DNA from: Byssothecium circinans
Lineage: Eukaryota; Ascomycota; Dothideomycetes; Pleosporales; Massarinaceae
Assembly: GCA_010015675.1 (NCBI GenBank)
Contig: ML976979.1
Location: forward strand, 617,152-656,639
Length of the DNA stretch: 39,488 nucleotides
Direction of reading: 5' to 3'
Part shown: in pieces, positions 21,285 through 31,454 of the stretch
How the letters are laid out: each line of letters starts with the position of its first letter
Position numbering within the stretch: the first letter of the stretch is position 1
The notes under the pieces: model-generated
What the model saw: only the letters and a program-made list of their open reading frames with translations
The model's database searches: none
What the model was told of the DNA's origin: nothing
Program-made: the position numbers and the translations under genes

Positions 21285-23169
21285 TTATCCCCCAAACTCA
21301 CCATTCAAATCGCTCTCCTCCCTCACCCCCTTCCCCTTCCCTAGACCATAAGCCCCCGCAATCCTTAACCCCACCCCCTCCCCCGCCCAAAAACTCCCCG
21401 TTACCGTCCCCAACGCCACAAAAGGCGCCGTATGCTCACCCGCAATCCACAAACCCCTCTCCGGCACTCCCTTTCTCATAACCTCCACATCCTCGCCGCC
21501 CCTCTCCAAGCCGACCTGAAAATTAGCATAACTCCCATAGCCCGCGAGTTCGTCATTAGTCCAGAGCGTCGCGAGAATCTTGCTGGGCTGGTGGTCGGGG
21601 TTCGCGGGGTTGTAGTTTGGCAGACGCGAGAAGTAGGGGGCGAAGAAAGGGAGGAGGATGGCTAGGGTTGAGGGTGAGGATGCCGGAATTGGGTGCGAGT
21701 GTAGGAGGTTGGCTATGTGGTGGGCGGTCGGGCCGAATATGTAGAATAGGAGGGTTGGGTGCGCAGTGGGGCGGGGGAGATTGGCGAGGTTGACGGCTTC
21801 TTGGGTCCAGGAGGAGGGGTTGGTTGAGGGGGCATAGGTAGGTTTTGTCCAGTGGGTGAAGCCGGGGTGGTGGGATGGGTTGGGGTTGGACTCATAGATT
21901 GAATTTGTGGGGGCCTGGTGGATTGGGGTAGTTGTGGCTGTGACGTTGGGAGTGTGAGGGTTGTGGGTGATTTCTGGAGCGGTGCTGGTTGCGAGGGTTT
22001 GATGCCAGAAGGCTGTTGGGAAGGTGATGTAGACTTTGTCGAGGTTGCCGTAGCCTATTGAGTTGATGGCTTGGGTGAGTCGGGTTGGTAGCTCTGGGGT
22101 GAACATGTCGAGGTTCCTCTTCAGGTATCCAAGTGGTGTAGTTGTTACCACTTCATCGAACGTCGAACTTTCTTTTCCATCCACCTCCACAGTTACGCTC
22201 GGCTCATCATTCGTCCCATTCGACACGATCTTCTTGACCTTATGCCCGAACAGGATGTTCGCTCCCTTTAACACTGGTTCCGCAATCTTGTTCAGAACCT
22301 TGTGATAGGTTTCAGCAACAAACAGATTCTCGCCATCAATGCATTCTTCCATCCAGAAGAACTTCAAACTTTGCTTCTGTATTGGACTGCCGACAAATGC
22401 ACCCCACATCTCGGCGATGTCGAGGATGGTTTGTCGCTTTCGCTTCACTTCTTCGTCGTCTTCCATTTCAGACGGAATCATTGTTGACACATTCTCTTGG
22501 AAGAAGTCGTACAAGCTCTTCTCTTTAGGTATTGTGTCGGACTCCTCGTTGGAGTACTTCATTGCTTTCTCAATCAATTCCCACACAATCTCAAAGTTTT
22601 CGCTGCTTTCTTGTTCGGGTACTAGCTTGCCGAGTTTATCAAAGATCGCTTGGCGGCCGTCCCAGTTCATGGTCAGCGTGCCAGTTTCCTTGGCGATGTC
22701 GAGGATGGGGTTGTTGTCTGTGCCGTGTATCCAATTCGGACCTCTTGTAGTCTGTCAGCCAAGTCGCTCGCAAAGCACGCTGATGAAAGAAAAGAGGATC
22801 AGACCTACAGATCGACTCGATGACCAAGCGCATTACTCTGGCAGAACTGCAAAAGTTGTTAGTCATATGAACATAGTGATGATGTTGTATACTTACCCTG
22901 CCACCGATACGATTTCGCGCTTCGAGTATCGTCACCTTTACACCATGCTGAAGAAGTACATCTGCGCATCGCAATCCAGCAACACCAGCTCCAATGATGC
23001 CGACATGTGGTATCTTCCCAGCAACTCTCCATAGCATTTCCGAGTCTGCTCCGTTCGCTCCAACAGATCCTTGATGCGGCGACGAAGAAAGATCTTGCTG
23101 CACGCGCGTCATAATCTCCGGATTCGAGTTGTGCCTATTATTTGGAATGTGAGACCTTTGTTTCGCCAT
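21285..23169 (-). CDS. Flavin amine oxidase (polyamine-oxidase type)
   Basis: Three exons: 22897-23169, 22809-22846 (only 38 nt) and 21285-22743, with introns of 50 and 65 nt, giving 589 aa. The FAD-binding Rossmann motif is HVGIIGAGVAG (about 55-65), with E83 (ILEARNRIGGR) binding the ribose. Splicing yields RIGGRFCQSNALGHRVDLGPNWIHGT, the family's conserved stretch. The C-terminus has the second FAD motif (GLWIAGEHTAPFVALGTVTGSFWAGEGVG). The substrate-domain part contains an unusual Thr/Pro/His/Asn-rich insertion (about residues 285-350) that is likely a surface loop. The protein would oxidise a polyamine or related secondary amine, releasing H2O2. It has an N-terminal extension of about 50 residues and no signal peptide. 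The position beside an aminotransferase is suggestive only. Confidence 0.9.
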
Positions 23170-24442
23170 GGGGTGGTTGAGGGGGGGTTGACGGGTAGTG
23201 TGTAGAGTAGGGTTGTGGTTCAGGGTTGAGAAAGTAGTTGTGGGGCAGATAAAGTAGATACGGAAACTTGATTAGTGGCGTTGGCGGTAGAAAGAAATAT
23301 TGAGATAGTAAATGTTGGTACAAGTGTTTGGTGGTTGTGGTGGTGTCGTACCGGGGAAGCTGGGGCAAGCTTATATGCGCTACCCGCGTGTATTGTGGCA
23401 CGAGGCTTGAAGTAAGGGCATGAGTGGACAAGGAGTCATCATCTTTATCTTTATTGCAGTCGCTTCACCACCCCGTCAAAATAAACCAAGAAAATTGCAC
23501 ATTGACGCACAAACGAAACGAACGACCGCGACATAAGCAGGCTGACAGGCCGGCTTGATGTGAAGATATGCAAACGTACCGAGGTGCGGTTGATGTCACT
23601 GGCTTCGTACCGAGGACTGAGGTTTGTGGACCTGGAGACGTGACTGTGCAACAAATAGTCGATGAGTGCGGACGATGATGAACTGGCAGTGTGATGGTAG
23701 TGTTGATGGAGGGGACGTCGCGTGAGGCGGGAACTAGAGGTGAGCTAACCATTTTAGGGGAGGTGCCAGTTAGAGATGACGAAGGACATGCACGTATGAC
23801 CTCTTGCACTTGCATTAGATATACAAAGACACAAGTAGTAACTACAGAATGTTGTTTCATACTATGGCAATTCACCATTGTCTCTGAGTTATTGGTAATA
23901 GCTGTAGAACTTGGGTTCGACTTGGAGAAAGTCCCCGGGCCGTCTGTTTTCAGGCCACCCACAGTCATTCTTTCACAGTCATACAACCACCCATGTCAGT
24001 CAAAAGAGTCAGCAGTACGTTCATTCATAAACAGGCAAATACCCCCTCGCTCCCGTCGACCCCCCTCCTCGGTTCCACTAGCGTATGCAAGCCTCTCTTT
24101 TCTTCGGATATCGCCTCTAGAGCGCTCTATTCCACTCTCCAACCTCAACTTCTGTCATCACACCTCCCAGCGCCACATACTCGACATCAGCATGTCAGAT
24201 ATCCGTTCAAGTGTTTCACATCAACGCAGAAGAAAGACAATTGCGTAGACTTCATTTTATTTTCATGAGTTTGCAAAAAAGGAGACGATATAATCGTACA
24301 CATCACTCAACAAAAAGGAAAAAGGTATATCCACCCTCCACTCACCACCGTTTCCCTTCGTTTTTTCAACAACCACCCCTCTTATCCCATCTTACAAATC
24401 GTCTTACACATAGCATCCCTAACAACCCTCCTTTCACCCTCT
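23170..24442. other. Intergenic, amine oxidase promoter side
   Basis: This 1.27-kb stretch holds the amine oxidase promoter on the left and the 3' UTR of the next minus-strand gene on the right. Overlapping open frames on both strands (23465-23986 minus, 23691-24248 plus) show no domain, signal peptide or coherent composition. I treat them as chance. Confidence 0.4.
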
Positions 24443-26100
24443 CTACAACCTCGACCCCCTCCTCATCATCCTCGCAGCCGCAGCAGGCGCCTCCGCTGGC
24501 CCACCACTCGGGTTTGTCACCGCACCTGCAAACCCAAGCGCAGTGTTGAACAGATCCGCCGTGCTCTTATCCCTCGTCCCGGCAGCCTCGACCTGAGCCT
24601 TTGCGCCCTCGCAAGCCGTGACGGCAGCCTCGTTGGCATTGCAGACATTGGTGAGCTGGTTGCAGAGAGCGTTGGTGATGATGTTGGGGTTGAGGGCTTC
24701 TTGCTGGCCGCCGCGGGCCGTCTCGTCGGCGATCTGGAAAGTGAACTCGTCGGCCGGGCGCCCGCCTTGGCCGCCTTCGAAGATGATGGTTGGAGTGCAG
24801 TCGCCGAAGTCTTCGCCGCCGGTTAGAGTTGACGCGGCCCCAGCTGCGGCCCCAGCAGCGTTTCCTGCGTTGTTGGCTTCTTGGTTGGCGTCGTTGGCGT
24901 TGTTGTTGTCGTTACCTGCGTTGCCTTTTCCCTTCCCAGCCGCCTGGTTTGCCTTTCCCTTGCCCTTCGCTTGCTCTGCGTTACCATTGCCAGCTGCCTG
25001 ATCCGCGTTGCCCTTGCCCTTTCCTTGGTTTGCGTTACCATTGCCAGCTTCCTGGTTCGCCTCGCCGTTATTGGCAGCTTGGTTTGCGTTTCCCTTCCCC
25101 TTTGCCTTCGCCTTGCCATTACCCTTGTTCTGGTTGGCATTGTTGGCGTCCTCTGCTGCCGCGGCACCTTCATGATGTCAGTAGAGCTCTCGAGTATGTG
25201 ATGCTTTTCAAGAAGGGGCGAAGTGAAATATAGGAGAAGAACTAGACATACCGTTGGCTCCAGCAGCTCCACAGGCGGCAGCACCGTTAGCAGCCTGCTC
25301 GTTGTTCCCAGCAGCCTCTCCACCGGCGGCGTTTCCGGCGTTGTTGTTGTTGTTCGCCTTGCCGTTGGCCTTTCCCTTGCCGTTGGCCTTTCCCTTGCCT
25401 TTGGCCTCTCCGCCAGCAGCGTTCTCGGCGTTGTTGTCATTGTTGTTCGCATTGCCGTTAGCAGCCTCCGCGTTGCCATTGGCGTTGTTATCGTTGTTAT
25501 TCGCATTGCCAGCGTTTCCGCCAGCCGCAACGGCACCACCAGCAGGCGCCTGAGAAGCGACGAGATCACCCAGACCAGCCTGGTCCAGGAGGTCGAACAC
25601 GCTCAAACCAGTAGCATCGAGTGGGGCAGCAGCCGAGCTCTGGCTAAGAGCAGCGACCTGGCCATCGACATCAACATCAGGGTCGATGAGTGGCGTGATA
25701 CCCCGGAGTTCCGCGGTAGCCGGGAGAGCAGGATCACCACAGACGTTCTGGACATTGCCGTTGGCGAAGGGGTTGGTGTTCTTCTCCGCAGTGACCATGC
25801 CAATGGCAGCGGCGAGAGCATCGGCGCCTCCACCGAGCTGGGTGAAGATCTCATCAGCAGTGGCGAGCTGTGGGGAGTTAGTCTGGAGCGTTGAATGTGG
25901 GTAACAGAGAAGGGACTGACCTTATCGCAGGCGTTGGCAGCACCAAGCAAGTCACTAATGGCTCCACCAGCAATAGTAGCAGCCTGACCGGGGTCTCCAC
26001 CCTGAACGGCAGAGATGGCGGCGATGGGCACCTGTTCCTGACCGAAACGGGCCTCGACGTAGGCGATGACCGCCGAGAGAAGAAGGACCTTGGAGACCAT
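24443..26100 (-). CDS. Secreted protein with Asn/Ala/Gly/Lys-rich low-complexity linker
   Basis: Three exons: 25921-26100, 25252-25867 and 24443-25167, with introns of 53 nt (GTCAGT...CCACAG) and 84 nt (GTATGT...ATGAAG), giving 506 aa. A signal peptide (MVSKVLLLSAVIAYVEA) precedes a conserved-looking helical N-terminal region (RFGQEQVPIAAISAVQGGDPGQAATIAGGAISDLLGAANACDK and on). A long linker of degenerate NGNANQ, KGKGNA, NNNDNN and AAGGEA units follows. The C-terminal part has several Cys (GDCTP, ALCNQLTNVCNANEAAVTACEGA) and ends in a basic RMMRRGSRL tail. This layout suggests an extracellular or wall-associated protein in which two folded parts are joined by a flexible hydrophilic spacer. 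No GPI signal is evident at the end. I do not recognise a named family and infer no activity. Confidence 0.8.
24835..25545 (-). repeat. Low-complexity coding repeat tract (NGNA/KGKG units)
   Basis: Within the secreted protein gene, short degenerate units coding for Gly-Asn-Ala-Asn-Gln and Lys-Gly-Lys-Gly-Asn-Ala repeat many times on both sides of the 84-nt intron. Boundaries are approximate. Such tracts commonly vary in copy number between strains by slippage or unequal exchange. That is known of similar fungal proteins and not shown here. Confidence 0.6.
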
Positions 26101-27306
26101 AATTGCCGAATTGGGTAAGTATATATACAAATCCAAGAATGTAGTCGTTATAATTTGGAATAAAGAGAGACTAGCTCGTAAAGTAGGTTCAAAAGGGCCG
26201 ACCGGGGCAAAGTGAATGGAGCAAGAATAAAGAATGACGTATAAAACAAGAAAGAGAGTGGTGAATCGCTACCGTGAAGTTGTTGCTCAAAGGCTGCTGC
26301 TGGAGAAAAGTTCTGTTGGCGCGGCCATGTCAGTAGATTTATACCTCAATGCTCCTGTGCACCCGGTAAGCCCCCATCACGCCCCGATCCTCTGCAACCG
26401 CCCTCATCACACCCCGATCCTCTGCAACCGCCCTCCTCATCACGAAAAAGAGCTCACGGATAAATTGCACTGTCTCGAGTTCTGCAGTCAAGTGCCATGG
26501 CACAGACGCAACCCCCCCACTGGGCGGTTTGAAAACCCTTGGAAACCGGTCGCAAATAACCCAGGCCGCAATGCTACCGCAAGCTTATGCGATAAAGGGT
26601 CTCGTGGGACGTATGATCTGCGAGTCGCGACGTCGGTAAGCCCTTAACACGTGCTGTTAAGGGTTTCTTGCGGATGAACCGAGCTTCAAGTTGTTGTTGT
26701 TCGCGGAGGCGAGGCTAGCCCCTGCGACTCGCGATGTCGCAGCACCGTCTCATGTGACAAGACGAGACCTATCGCCGCCGTCCCAACCGAACAAGACGGC
26801 CGGAAAATCAATGCGTTCCGGATAACTGACATCGCTCGGGAGATAATCAGGACGTCATTGGGGTGTAAAAACTGACAGGTCCGTAAACAGCAAAACATTA
26901 TGCGAAAAGCACGTAATGTGGAGGACGGAGATCTATGCATGTAGGCTGGTATTGAACAAGGAAAGAACAAAAAGATGCCGTTAAGCAGCCAAACAAATGC
27001 TGGAATGAAGCGAAACCGCACCAGAGGAAATAGAGCGGAGGGGCACCGATAATGCTTCCAGAAACTCTGTCGAGAGAGTTTCCCGGCTAAAGAGACCACA
27101 CACCACACCAAGTGCGGACTCTTCCGCGTAACAAGTCAGGATTATTGAGACTTCCACATGGCGGCGTCTCCTATCACACGATGCAAGGTGATGGAGACTC
27201 CAGCGAGTCGCTGGTGATGAAAATAGGTATTCTGCATTTGGTGTGCTGCTCCGGTCTCCTCAGGTTCCGAGCTCTCACGATTCGATTATGCAATCCTTTA
27301 CGTCTA
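26101..27306. other. Promoter region of the linker protein gene plus mS38 3' UTR
   Basis: This 1.2-kb non-coding stretch lies upstream of the minus-strand secreted protein. A TATATATAC run on the minus strand lies about 20-25 nt before that gene's ATG (near 26117-26127). The stretch also contains a 30-bp tandem duplication (26375-26434), a perfect 8-bp inverted repeat with a 7-nt loop (CCCTTAAC / GTTAAGGG, 26641-26663), and a 17-bp direct repeat with two mismatches at 26619-26635 and 26723-26739. No coding frame is credible. Confidence 0.45.
26375..26434. repeat. 30-bp tandem duplication
   Basis: Two adjacent 30-bp units (26375-26404 and 26405-26434) differ by a single G-to-A change, and a partial third copy follows (CATCACG after CCT). 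It lies about 280-330 bp upstream of the start of the low-complexity secreted protein, so it could carry duplicated regulatory sites. Confidence 0.85.
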
Positions 27307-28419
27307 TTACAACCTGTCTAGCTTCCTTCGCAACAACCTCGTCCGCTTCATAAGTTTCTTGTACTTGTGTTTCTTCATCTTCAGTTTCCGCTGCCTCTTG
27401 ACACTGATCGCCAGCATGTCAGGGCGTCCCCGATGGTCCCGGTAACGTGTATGTGTATCTTGTCGCTGCTTCATGCGCTCGAGAAACGGCTGGCGTATCG
27501 CGACATCGTCTACCTCTTGGCTGGTCCCCGCGGCTGGGACCGAGATTTCAACCATTGGTGCCGTCGTGGCTGAATATGTGCGCTTGCCCGAGGCATCGGT
27601 TGACTCGGTCACGACGACCTCCGTGCTCCACGCTCGCTGCTTGGACGGCATAGATGCCACCAGCGCGTCCTCACCGCCATCGGCAAGGAAATCCGACTCG
27701 ACGGTCTGACCGAAGGGTACGGGAGCAGGCGGAGGCCTGAAGGGCACGAATCGCGACATGAGCTGGTCCATGGAGGCTTGTGGTGGGCCGTCAAGGTGCT
27801 GGACCTCAGCCTCGGCGTGTAAGGTGTCTTCCGGGCTCTGCCTTTCGTGCACGCGCAAAGCTTGCTCCAAGCTCTCGATGCCCGTAGATAGCGTCTGGAT
27901 GTTGTTCAAGATGGTTTTCCGGTCGCTGGGCGCTCGGACCTTGAAGATGGAGTCGAAGGACGAGTTTGTCGCGACGGGTGGTATAGGCGTGGTCAGCGAG
28001 ATGGGCCGGTGGAGGGAGAAGAAGGATGATATCTTGACTTCTGCATCGATGTTAGCTAGAACGCCAGAGCAATGTTAAGTAACGTACGTACCGGGCTTCT
28101 GTAGGTAGTCTGTAGGAGGGACATGAGGGACATTGAGCGCCGGCGTGGTCGTTCGCTTCCTGCTACTCCTCGCCGTCACCTTCCTCGCCGTCACCTTCCC
28201 TGTGCTTGCAGGCGTCTGCTGCGCCGAGCTCGATCCATCTGCATTTGAGCCGTTGGGCGGTATCGATGCCTTTGACGACGACAGGCGCCGTTGATGGCCC
28301 GGCCGGGAAAAGGACTGCTGGACAGCGCCGAGAGTAGCAGGACGGCTCAGAGTGCACACCGAGGGCGCGGAGATGGCGCTGGAAGAGCGAACAGCCCTCC
28401 CGATCGCGGGTGAAAACAT
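27307..28419 (-). CDS. Mitochondrial small-subunit ribosomal protein mS38 (Cox24 type)
   Basis: Two exons, 28092-28419 and 27307-28037, with a 54-nt intron (GTACGT...GCAGAAG), giving 352 aa. The C-terminal ~35 residues (ISVKRQRKLKMKKHKYKKLMKRTRLLRRKLDRL) are the strongly conserved basic tail of the mS38/AURKAIP1/Cox24 family, which binds rRNA in the mitoribosomal small subunit. The N-terminus is Arg/Ser-rich and fits a mitochondrial targeting sequence. The middle is poorly conserved and makes the protein longer than its yeast counterpart. The start is the first ATG in frame (MFSPAIGRAVRSSS). The acceptor is a tandem GCAG/AAG, so splicing 3 nt earlier (exon 2 from 28040) would insert one Glu. 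Confidence 0.87.
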
Positions 28420-28978
28420 GGCCGGCGGACTCGATGTGGTGGTGAGGCTCTGTGATGATGTGCTTGGATGCTTGCTACCGCTGCGAGTCACTTGCGCCGC
28501 GCACGGCCCGACTATGCTCCGCCGTCACGAGCCCAACTCACATCATCCTGCATGTGCCACCGACCGACTTCGGCCGACATCTGATAAGACATGCAACACT
28601 CTCCTTAGCATTCAACGCACACGCGATCGGACCAGTACGTGCATATCGCTGTTGGTGCTGAGCTGGTTTGTCAAGGAAAAGAGGACAAGGCAATAAGACC
28701 AAACTATGGCCTAAACTGTGACCCAAAATTCGGTAGGAACAGGGCATACATTACAGTATTACCAACATCGAACAAATCATCCGATTAATCCTTACCATGG
28801 GACCTGGAACCGCCCAACTACAAAAATCCCCTTTTATCACACAACAAGCACTCCCCTCCGTTTCCAGAACCCAACATAGACACAGCGACGATGCGTAATA
28901 GTCTGACGAGCGTCGATATATGCGATCGTACCCACAGACTCGTTGTTCCGATACATGTGTTATAGAAAACCTCTTCGC
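28420..28978. other. Intergenic spacer upstream of mS38
   Basis: This 559-bp stretch between two minus-strand genes holds the mS38 promoter on the left and the P450-like gene's 3' UTR on the right. I see no RNA gene or repeat. Confidence 0.4.
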
Positions 28979-30775
28979 CTACACCACCTTCTCCCCCTCT
29001 GCCCTCTTCCTCAACCTCACCTTAACTCCCTCCACCGGCCTCCCACACCCCCACGCCCCCTCCCAACCCAGCGGCACCACCCCCTCCACATCCCCCTCAT
29101 CACAAATCTCAACCTCAAACTCCCCCAACAAAACCGCCAAAGTCGCCGTCCCCACCGCCGTCGCAAACTCCCGTTCCGCATCCCCGTAATCCGCAAAACC
29201 CAGCATAGAGCACAACACATCTACACCCTGACCCCGGAGGTCAAAAGTCCCAGTAGTAACGCTATGCCGCCCTTTCCGATACCGTGTGGTAGACCGCGAT
29301 TTATCCGCGACGAGGAAGCGGTCGGGCCAGAATTCCTCCAGGGGGCGAGAGAGGAGGTGTGGGTTAGCTTTGGCGTGGTCGGCCCAGAGGGGAGTGTTGA
29401 GGCCGAGGTCTTGGGAGAAGGTGAGGATGTGTGTGTGTTTGGGGACTGTCCAGTTTCCACTTAAGCGGATGGGGGTGTTTTCGACGGTGCGGAGGGAGTG
29501 AGTTGCGGTCCGGAGGCGTCGGATTTCCGTGTAGAGGGATTGCAGATTGGGTAGGGATGTGATGGCGGTAATGTCGAGGTCATTGGTTTTCGGATCGCGG
29601 TGTTGGGCGATTTCTGTGGTTAGGAAGTTGACGAGGGCGGGGTTGCGGAGGACTTCGACGACGGACCAGAAGGTGAATGGCATGATTATGGACACCAGAC
29701 TGTATAGATTAGCAGTGCGTGAGCGTGAATTGTTCAAGGGCTCTATATACCTTTGCAGCACGCTGAGGCTTTCCACGGCTCGTCCTTGGTAGTTGAAAGC
29801 CGGACAATTGGCAAACACGTTGTCGCGCTCCTGGATATATTTCGACCCTTTATTCTCGTCCCACATGGGATCACGTTCGTCGATCTTCGCAAAGTCGGTC
29901 CCGCCATGCTTTTCCTGCAGCCATTTCTTGAGTTGTGCAAGGAGGCGATCGCGAGGCGCAGCTGACGCAGAGACCATGAACCGCGGTAAGCCGGGTAGAT
30001 ATTCCTCAATCTTAGAGTTGAAGTCGCACAGATCTTGAGCAAGCTTGGGATATTGCTTCAACAGTGCCGAACCGAACAGTGTCTCCGTCATAGCTCGAGT
30101 GATGTCGATCTCGAAAAAAGACCACAGGTCCTCTATCTGGGTCCAACTGTTGACTTGGAACATCTTGTTGGACATGTTGCGGCGGAAGATGGAGATGTAT
30201 GTATCCGTGAGTGCCTTCAGGGCTGGACCTGTGAAATATTTCCGCGGTATAGTAACGTGTGCATGGTGAACTTTGTCACCCTCCGTGTCTCTACGCGCGA
30301 CGGACTTGTAGTAGTTGATGGCGTCCGGTGGTGCATCTAGTACTTTTGTGTAGAACTCCAAGTCTGGGGTCGCTATTGCGTTGTTTGGTGTCTGGAATAC
30401 TTGCTGAACGTGATCCAGATCCCGAATGATAAGGTAAGATGATAGCCCAACCTTGACCATGAAGGGAGCGTAGTCGCCGTATTTCTTACTATGCTTTCAT
30501 TAGCGTGCTACTGTACCGCTACTTGCTTCGATGCAAACTACAACTCACACGAGTAACGCTAAATACGCGGAAGGTCTAGAGAGTAGTCCGAGACCGTGAC
30601 AGAAGCCGGGCACCCAGTAGGGTATGGTTAGGGGTTTCCTGTTTGAGTTCTTGCTTCCATGTGTGCGATAGAAGAGAGTAGTGGTGATGTAGTGTATGAG
30701 AAACGGTATGAGGATGACAAGGCTGAGAACGAGTGGAATGCTCTGCCGCTGTAAGAACCCAACAAGCCAAAACAT
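28979..30775 (-). CDS. Cytochrome-P450-like protein lacking a canonical heme cysteine
   Basis: Three exons: 30549-30775, 29751-30488 and 28979-29699, with introns of 60 and 51 nt, giving 561 aa. The N-terminal helix (about residues 13-35) is a microsomal membrane anchor, followed by a Pro-containing hinge (IPYWVPGFCHGLGLL). P450 landmarks are present: KKYGDYAPFMVKVG, the K-helix ExxR (YTEIRRLR), the PERF-like EEFWPDRF and the terminal strand GRPVEGVKVRLRKR. The heme-binding loop is abnormal. Where FxxGxxxCxGxxxA should stand, the sequence is FDLRGQGVDVLCSMLGFADYGDAEREFA. The only Cys lies about ten residues too early and lacks the flanking Gly/Pro-Gly. The alternative frames do not supply the motif. 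The 51-nt intron is in frame without a stop, but its TGCTAATC branch and CAG end favour splicing. It may be a non-catalytic or unusual P450-fold protein. Confidence 0.8.
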
Positions 30776-31454
30776 GTTGGCAGGAGGTATCTATAAAGTC
30801 AATTCATTCGCTCGTGAGCCTCATTAGCCCCAGATATCGTCTTCCGTCGTCTTCCGTCGTATCCGTCGATGAAGCTTCCGTAAGTCGAAAAGTGTAGCTA
30901 CCAAGCTTGACGTCGAGAGTATTCAACGGGACCGTAATAAAGAAAGACAGAACTTTAATGGCTTGTATGATAGATGCTTAGCGCCCCTAACTATGGTGAG
31001 TGGTTTAAACCCGTGTAGGCAGAAATTAGGAACACGGCGCGCTCGGACTTGCCTCGGCCAATGATAATCTCATCTAATCTTATCGATAAGATCTCCGGTC
31101 TCCACTGCTCTCCTACGTTTCACGAACCACATCGCTTTGTTGAAGGAAGTATAGACTCCAAGAAATTAGAGCTGGTCAGCCTGCTGTCACGCCAATTATC
31201 ACGATCACGTACGCTGACAGCAATACGGCATTTTGATATGGGGATCGAGGATCTCATTTCCTGTGTTATCATCGTCTAGTTGGAATTACACATGGCTATC
31301 CATGGATCCCGTCAAACCGCATGTGCTTAGAATCATGTTGTAGGAGTTGTCAAACCCCGCAATAGCTCATATCCGATATAACGCCAAAGCCTGAAACACG
31401 TGAACACCAAGGTGATCATTGTGCAGTCTCGTAGAGGATGTTGGGTAGAGGCGC
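30776..31454. other. Intergenic, P450-like promoter side
   Basis: This 679-bp stretch holds the P450-like gene promoter on the left and the 3' UTR of the coiled-coil gene on the right. A short tandem CTTCCGTCGT repeat lies at about 30840-30860. No coding frame is convincing. Confidence 0.4.

Noticed and set aside
23465..24248. Overlapping open frames of 173 and 185 codons on opposite strands
   Set aside because: No domain, signal peptide, membrane segment or splice-supported extension. They lie where a promoter and a 3' UTR are expected.
26686..27111. 141-codon minus-strand open frame
   Set aside because: It lies in the mS38 3' side with no recognisable motif and begins and ends without gene context. 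The composition looks like chance translation.
10701..30775. Secondary-metabolite gene cluster (FAD oxidase, aminotransferase, amine oxidase, P450-like)
   Set aside because: The enzymes are spread over 20 kb among unrelated genes, including a mitoribosomal protein. There is no synthase, synthetase, terpene cyclase or cluster regulator.
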